NCBI GenBank assembly: GCA_038150305.1
Contig: JAYOTG010000003.1
Location: 1-64,000, forward strand
Direction: 5' to 3'
DNA length: 64,000 nt
Source: MGIIa-L3 sp038150305
GTDB taxonomy: Archaea; Thermoplasmatota; Poseidoniia; Poseidoniales; Poseidoniaceae
Positions 61,270-64,000 of the stretch are shown here, piece after piece; within the stretch, counting starts at the first letter, position 1, and each line of letters opens with the position of its first letter. The position numbers and the translations under genes were made by a program. The notes under the pieces were generated by a model. It saw only the letters and a list, made by a program, of their open reading frames with translations, was not told the origin of the DNA and made no database searches.

Positions 61270-61698
61270 CTACTTGAACGATGTTGTGACCTGCCGACTC
61301 CGCCAAGCCTCCTCGTCCCACGAATCCTCCAACCCAGGTCCACCGCATCCCAAGCAACCCGGATATCCCGCCTCGAGCAGTGAGAGCGCCATGGCTGCAA
61401 CGTCATGAAAACTCACGCTGAGTGCACCCTTCGATTGGAACAACAACGTTCGCACATCATGGGACAAGTCCCAAGCCACGAGGAGAACATCCGCTTCCGC
61501 GTTCCAAATCAGGGTATTGTGCGCGGTACGGACTTCGGGAAGCAACAACTGAGCAGGATTCGCGTTGCTGATGGCAGAGACCAATCGATGTGCAGTGTCC
61601 AGATCATTTTCATTGACGTCCATGACCACCTTTCGCGTGCGCAGGATGCGCCTTGCGGCCTCCCTGACCGCCGGCCATCGCACGTCATCTGGGCGCAT
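61270..61698 (-). CDS. Hypothetical protein, 142 residues
   Basis: From ATG 61698 (MRPDDVRWPAVREAARRIL). Upstream starts at 61764 or 61785 would overlap the divergent pyrD start. The N-terminal 75 residues look helical. An alternating region (HNTLIWNAEADVLLVAWDLSHDVRTLLFQ) follows, and then a CLGCGG motif near residue 118, possibly metal-binding with too few ligands on its own. I recognise no family. The gene stands between pyrD and topB and shares topB's strand, 22 bases ahead of it. Confidence 0.55.
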   Translation of the reverse strand: MRPDDVRWPAVREAARRILRTRKVVMDVNENDLDTAHRLVSAISNANPAQLLLPEVRTAHNTLIWNAEADVLLVAWDLSHDVRTLLFQSKGALSVSFHDVAAMALSLLEAGYPGCLGCGGPGLEDSWDEEAWRSRQVTTSFK

Positions 61699-61751
61699 AT
61701 CACCACCACAAGCCCGTAAGGCTTGAAGGATGCCCGTGAGCGAGGGTGCAC

Positions 61752-62822
61752 ATGGGTTGGCCATACCGTACCTTCGTGCGGCCAATTCAGCGGCTCCAGT
61801 CCAGCGAAGGAGCGCATGGCCGGGCCTTGCGGATGCTCAGGCTTGCCTCCGCGACGGCACCAGGACGAGCCATGCTTCGTTTGCTCTACCGACCTAAGAA
61901 AGGTGAGGCCGTTCAGGTGTGGGGCTTGGACTTCCCGAACAGATTCGGACTCGCTGCAGGCATGGACAAGCGTGCTGAAGCCCTTCGTGGCTGGTCCAGC
62001 ATCGGGTTTGGCTTCATTGAGATTGGCGGGGTGACCATGCACGCGCAAGCGGGGAATCCGAAGCCTCGCATGTTCCGTGACGACCGCTCACGCTCGCTCA
62101 TCAACCGGATGGGCTTCAACAACGACGGGTCTGAGGCGGTGGCTGAGCGGATTCGTCGGCACATTCGCCAGAAAGGCCCCTTGCCTTGTCCTCTTCTGGC
62201 GAACCTCGGGAAATCAAAGATCACGCCAAACGAAGAGGCCCTGCTGGACTACGCGACGTCGATGGGACGCTTGCACGACGTCGTTGACGGCTTTGTCGTG
62301 AACGTCTCTTCGCCGAACACGCCGAACCTACGTGACCTCCAACATGAAGAGGCGTTGAAGGGATTGTTGGAGGGCCTCGCCCTCAGGTTGGACGGCTTGA
62401 ACAGCGGTCACTCAACCCCCCGGCCCATGCTGGTCAAGTTCGCACCGGACCTTTCCGAAGGAGCCCTGCTTCGCATGGTGGATGTCGCTCGTGCTGCCGG
62501 TGCCGATGGTGTGGTGTTGACCAACACCACCGTGCAGAGGGAGGCTCCAACCCATCCCGCTCAGGCCGCATTTTTGGCGGAATCTGGGGGCCTTTCTGGG
62601 GCTCCGCTCAAAGACCGTAGCACGGCGATGATCCGTGCGGTGCATGAGCACACCAACGGGACATGGCCCATCATTGGCGTTGGGGGCATTTCCACGGCAG
62701 CGGACGCCCGTGAGAAATTGGAGGCGGGTGCCACGCTGCTCCAGGCCTACTCGGCCTTTGTTTTCGAAGGGCCCTCCTTGGTCCGCAACGTCGTGGACGG
62801 TCTGGGAAAAACGTCGCTTTGA
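61752..62822 (+). CDS. pyrD: Dihydroorotate dehydrogenase, class 2 (quinone-linked)
   Basis: 356 residues from ATG 61752 (MGWPYRTFVRPIQRLQ). It oxidises dihydroorotate to orotate in pyrimidine synthesis. The N-terminal helical extension (residues about 1-45) and the LDFPNRFGLAAGMDKRAEAL and NRMGFNNDGSEAV blocks fit. The catalytic Ser lies in NVSSPNTPNLRDLQ, and KFAPDLSEG, TNTTVQR and GVGGISTAADAREKLEAGATLLQ complete the class 2 pattern. Class 2 enzymes pass electrons to membrane quinone, matching the mqnC gene at 51.9 kb. CcmE follows 25 bases later. Confidence 0.95.
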   Translation: MGWPYRTFVRPIQRLQSSEGAHGRALRMLRLASATAPGRAMLRLLYRPKKGEAVQVWGLDFPNRFGLAAGMDKRAEALRGWSSIGFGFIEIGGVTMHAQAGNPKPRMFRDDRSRSLINRMGFNNDGSEAVAERIRRHIRQKGPLPCPLLANLGKSKITPNEEALLDYATSMGRLHDVVDGFVVNVSSPNTPNLRDLQHEEALKGLLEGLALRLDGLNSGHSTPRPMLVKFAPDLSEGALLRMVDVARAAGADGVVLTNTTVQREAPTHPAQAAFLAESGGLSGAPLKDRSTAMIRAVHEHTNGTWPIIGVGGISTAADAREKLEAGATLLQAYSAFVFEGPSLVRNVVDGLGKTSL

Positions 62823-62847
62823 TAGCGGGCTCCTTCGACCGTTGGAC

Positions 62848-63234
62848 ATGCTGACCCGCCGGGTCAAATTGCTCCTCGTCGGGGCGGCCATCACCGTGGG
62901 CCTTTTTGCAACGCTATTGGTTGATGCCCCCGCGCCTACCATGACCGTGGACGATCTGCTCGCGGAGGCCAGGGACGGCCGTGATGTCGCTGTGCGAGGC
63001 GAGGTGTTGGACGGCAGCATCGACAACGGGACGTCGACCTTCGTTTTGGAAGGCGAGTCGACGACGTTGACCATCTCCTTCCTCGACGCGACCGTTTCCA
63101 ACGGCTTGGGGGACAACCGCACCGTGTATGCCGAGGGCACGCTCAAGGAAACCGAGGGAGGTTGGGTGCTTGAAGCGACGACGATCAAGACATCTTGCCC
63201 TTCGAAGTACGAAGAAGAAACGACGACTGATTGA
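62848..63234 (+). CDS. ccmE: Cytochrome c maturation haem chaperone CcmE, CXXXY variant
   Basis: 128 residues. One N-terminal membrane helix (VKLLLVGAAITVGLFATLL, residues 6-24) anchors an outward-facing OB-fold domain. The strands read VAVRGEVLDGSID, TSTFVLEGE, TLTISFL, NRTVYAEGTLKETEGGWVLEATTI. The C-terminal haem-binding motif is C117-P-S-K-Y121. Most CcmE proteins have HXXXY; the cysteine form is known in archaea and some Deltaproteobacteria. CcmE carries haem to apocytochrome c on the outer face. The other ccm genes are not in the window. Its 3' end overlaps the probable SRP RNA promoter. Confidence 0.85.
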   Translation: MLTRRVKLLLVGAAITVGLFATLLVDAPAPTMTVDDLLAEARDGRDVAVRGEVLDGSIDNGTSTFVLEGESTTLTISFLDATVSNGLGDNRTVYAEGTLKETEGGWVLEATTIKTSCPSKYEEETTTD

Positions 63235-63240
63235 AATAGA
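63231..63240 (+). promoter_or_regulatory. TATA-like element of the SRP RNA
   Basis: TTGAAATAGA lies about 28 bases before the predicted 5' end of the SRP RNA and overlaps the ccmE stop codon. Confidence 0.5.
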
Positions 63241-63264
63241 GTCAGCATGACCCGCCATCGGGAT

Positions 63265-63562
63265 AGGTGGGGGGCTCGGCGTACCCTGTACCGCACATCG
63301 TCGTTATGGCGGACCGAATGCCCCGGGGCGGCGAACCCGACCCGTGGTCTCCCGCTTGCGGACGTTGATGTCTCGCCCCCACATGACCCGGGTGCCATGA
63401 ACCGTCTCCGGAGGGAGACGGGAATCGGATAACCGGGGGAACAGGTCAGGCCGGGAACGGAGCAGCCCTACCTGGGGCCATGGGTGCTGTGGGGACCCGG
63501 GACGGAGGAAGCGAGCGGACCAGGGCCATGGGGACGAGCGTCCACCCGGGGCGCGCCCACCT
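63265..63562 (+). ncRNA. ffs: Signal recognition particle 7S RNA
   Basis: About 298 bases, typical of archaeal SRP RNA. The ends pair (AGGTGGG at 63265-63271 with CCCACCT at 63556-63562). The helix 8 signature is present near 63445-63472 as GGTCAGGCCGGGAACGGAGC followed by AGCC, with the GGAA-type tetraloop and the asymmetric loop that binds SRP54. Long GC-rich complementary arms flank it and form helix 5. The open frames across this stretch are not protein genes. Its 3' end touches the archease stop. Confidence 0.9.
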
Positions 63563-64000
63563 CACACATCGAGCAAGACATCGGCGTACCAAGCCGGTCC
63601 CTGAAGTGCAGGCATGCCCTCTCCTCGCCCTGGCAGGACCTCACCCTGTGCGAGAGACGACAACGTGAGGCCGTGGCTGCTGACCGCCTTGACTTCAACG
63701 CCGCGCTCGAGCTCGTCAGCGGCCACGTACGTGACCATGGCATGCACTCCAGCATGATCTCTGTCCCTCGTCAGTTGTACTTCTGCGCTGAGCATCCATC
63801 GCCCTTGTGTTTGGGCTTGATACAGCACTTCGTCAAGCCAAGCGAGCAGGAGGACGTCATCGTCCACGCGTCCATCCGTCGTCTTCAACACCGCATTCCA
63901 CTCGCCATGCATGAGGCGTGATGTTGGCGTCCCGGTCACGTCCATGGCGCCCAAAAGCCCGAGTCCGGCCTCTGCAAAAACGCGTTCCTTGGTTGGCGCC
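63562..64000 (-). CDS. Archease (N terminus beyond the window)
   Basis: At least 145 residues; the frame is open through the right edge, so the start is outside. Archease activates RtcB by promoting its guanylylation and multiple turnover. The family pattern is visible: TKERVFAEAGLGLLGAMDV at the edge, DDVLLLAWLDEVLYQAQTQG, LERGVEVKAVSSHGLTLSSL and the C-terminal WYADVLLDV with its Asp at the extreme end. The metal-binding Asp near the N terminus is not in view. It is convergent with the SRP RNA. Its partner rtcB lies about 42 kb away. Confidence 0.88.
   Translation of the reverse strand, partial: APTKERVFAEAGLGLLGAMDVTGTPTSRLMHGEWNAVLKTTDGRVDDDVLLLAWLDEVLYQAQTQGRWMLSAEVQLTRDRDHAGVHAMVTYVAADELERGVEVKAVSSHGLTLSSLAQGEVLPGRGEGMPALQGPAWYADVLLDV

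Noticed and set aside
63247..63668. Short plus-strand open frames across 63.2-63.7 kb
   Set aside because: They lie inside the SRP RNA, whose helix 8 signature and pairing ends are clear, or antisense to archease.

Overview
The window is a GC-rich, gene-dense archaeal chromosome segment. It carries archaeal-only informational genes: aIF6, the Rpo7-Spt4-eS24-eS27 cluster, DtdA, archaeal-type AlaRS and ValRS, RtcB, archease, an HVO_0476-type zinc-finger protein and a 7S SRP RNA. These sit beside bacterial-like functions: topoisomerase III, class 2 dihydroorotate dehydrogenase, MqnC, CcmE and proline dehydrogenase. There are also many secreted calcium-binding or FG-GAP proteins and subtilases. 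Together this points to a planktonic heterotrophic euryarchaeon of the Marine Group II / Poseidoniales type. The lineage is my inference; no 16S rRNA is present to confirm it.

Layout. 0-2 kb: the 23S rRNA 3' end, 5S rRNA, aIF6 and purC. 2-8.2 kb: a small unknown gene and a giant membrane-anchored FG-GAP/CARDB surface protein. 8.4-9.7 kb: the rpo7-spt4-rps24e-rps27ae operon with strong internal Shine-Dalgarno sites. 9.7-17.7 kb: DtdA, proline dehydrogenase, a zinc-finger protein, a methyltransferase-like protein, a subtilase, a SufS-type cysteine desulfurase and a zinc-ribbon membrane protein. 17.8-19.8 kb: tRNA-Ser(GGA) with a duplicated 3' end, a membrane-anchored alpha/beta hydrolase and tRNA-Thr(GGT). 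19.8-30.8 kb: a small coiled-coil protein, RtcB, AlaRS, a Nudix hydrolase, an ETHE1-like enzyme, a large subtilase, a membrane protein and a 2-hydroxyacid dehydrogenase.

30.9-35.4 kb is the most interesting part. A 76-residue protein and a PolB2-type polymerase with an altered motif C face a RecA-fold protein that has lost its P-loop lysine. That protein is divergent from a Y-family polymerase, across an intergenic region with two inverted repeats. The gene set resembles an archaeal counterpart of the bacterial ImuA/ImuB/DnaE2 mutagenesis cassette.

35.4-53 kb: ValRS, then a long plus-strand run of RND exporter, EVE protein, aminotransferase, 1007-residue membrane protein, TSP3-repeat surface protein, PKD-like surface protein, M24B peptidase and MqnC. 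53-61.7 kb (minus strand): a lipoprotein with TSP3 repeats and a PNGase F-like domain, a membrane protein, a geranylgeranyl-reductase-like flavoprotein, topoisomerase III and an unknown protein. 61.7-64 kb: pyrD, a CcmE with a CXXXY haem motif, SRP RNA, and archease running off the edge.

How the genes fit together. The surface hydrolases (two subtilases, PNGase-like lipoprotein, M24B peptidase) fit degradation of particulate protein and glycoprotein. Proline dehydrogenase, quinone-linked PyrD, MqnC and CcmE fit an aerobic respiratory chain using menaquinone and c-type cytochromes. No intergenic stretch longer than about 300 bases lacks a gene. I see no CRISPR array, insertion sequence or integrase.
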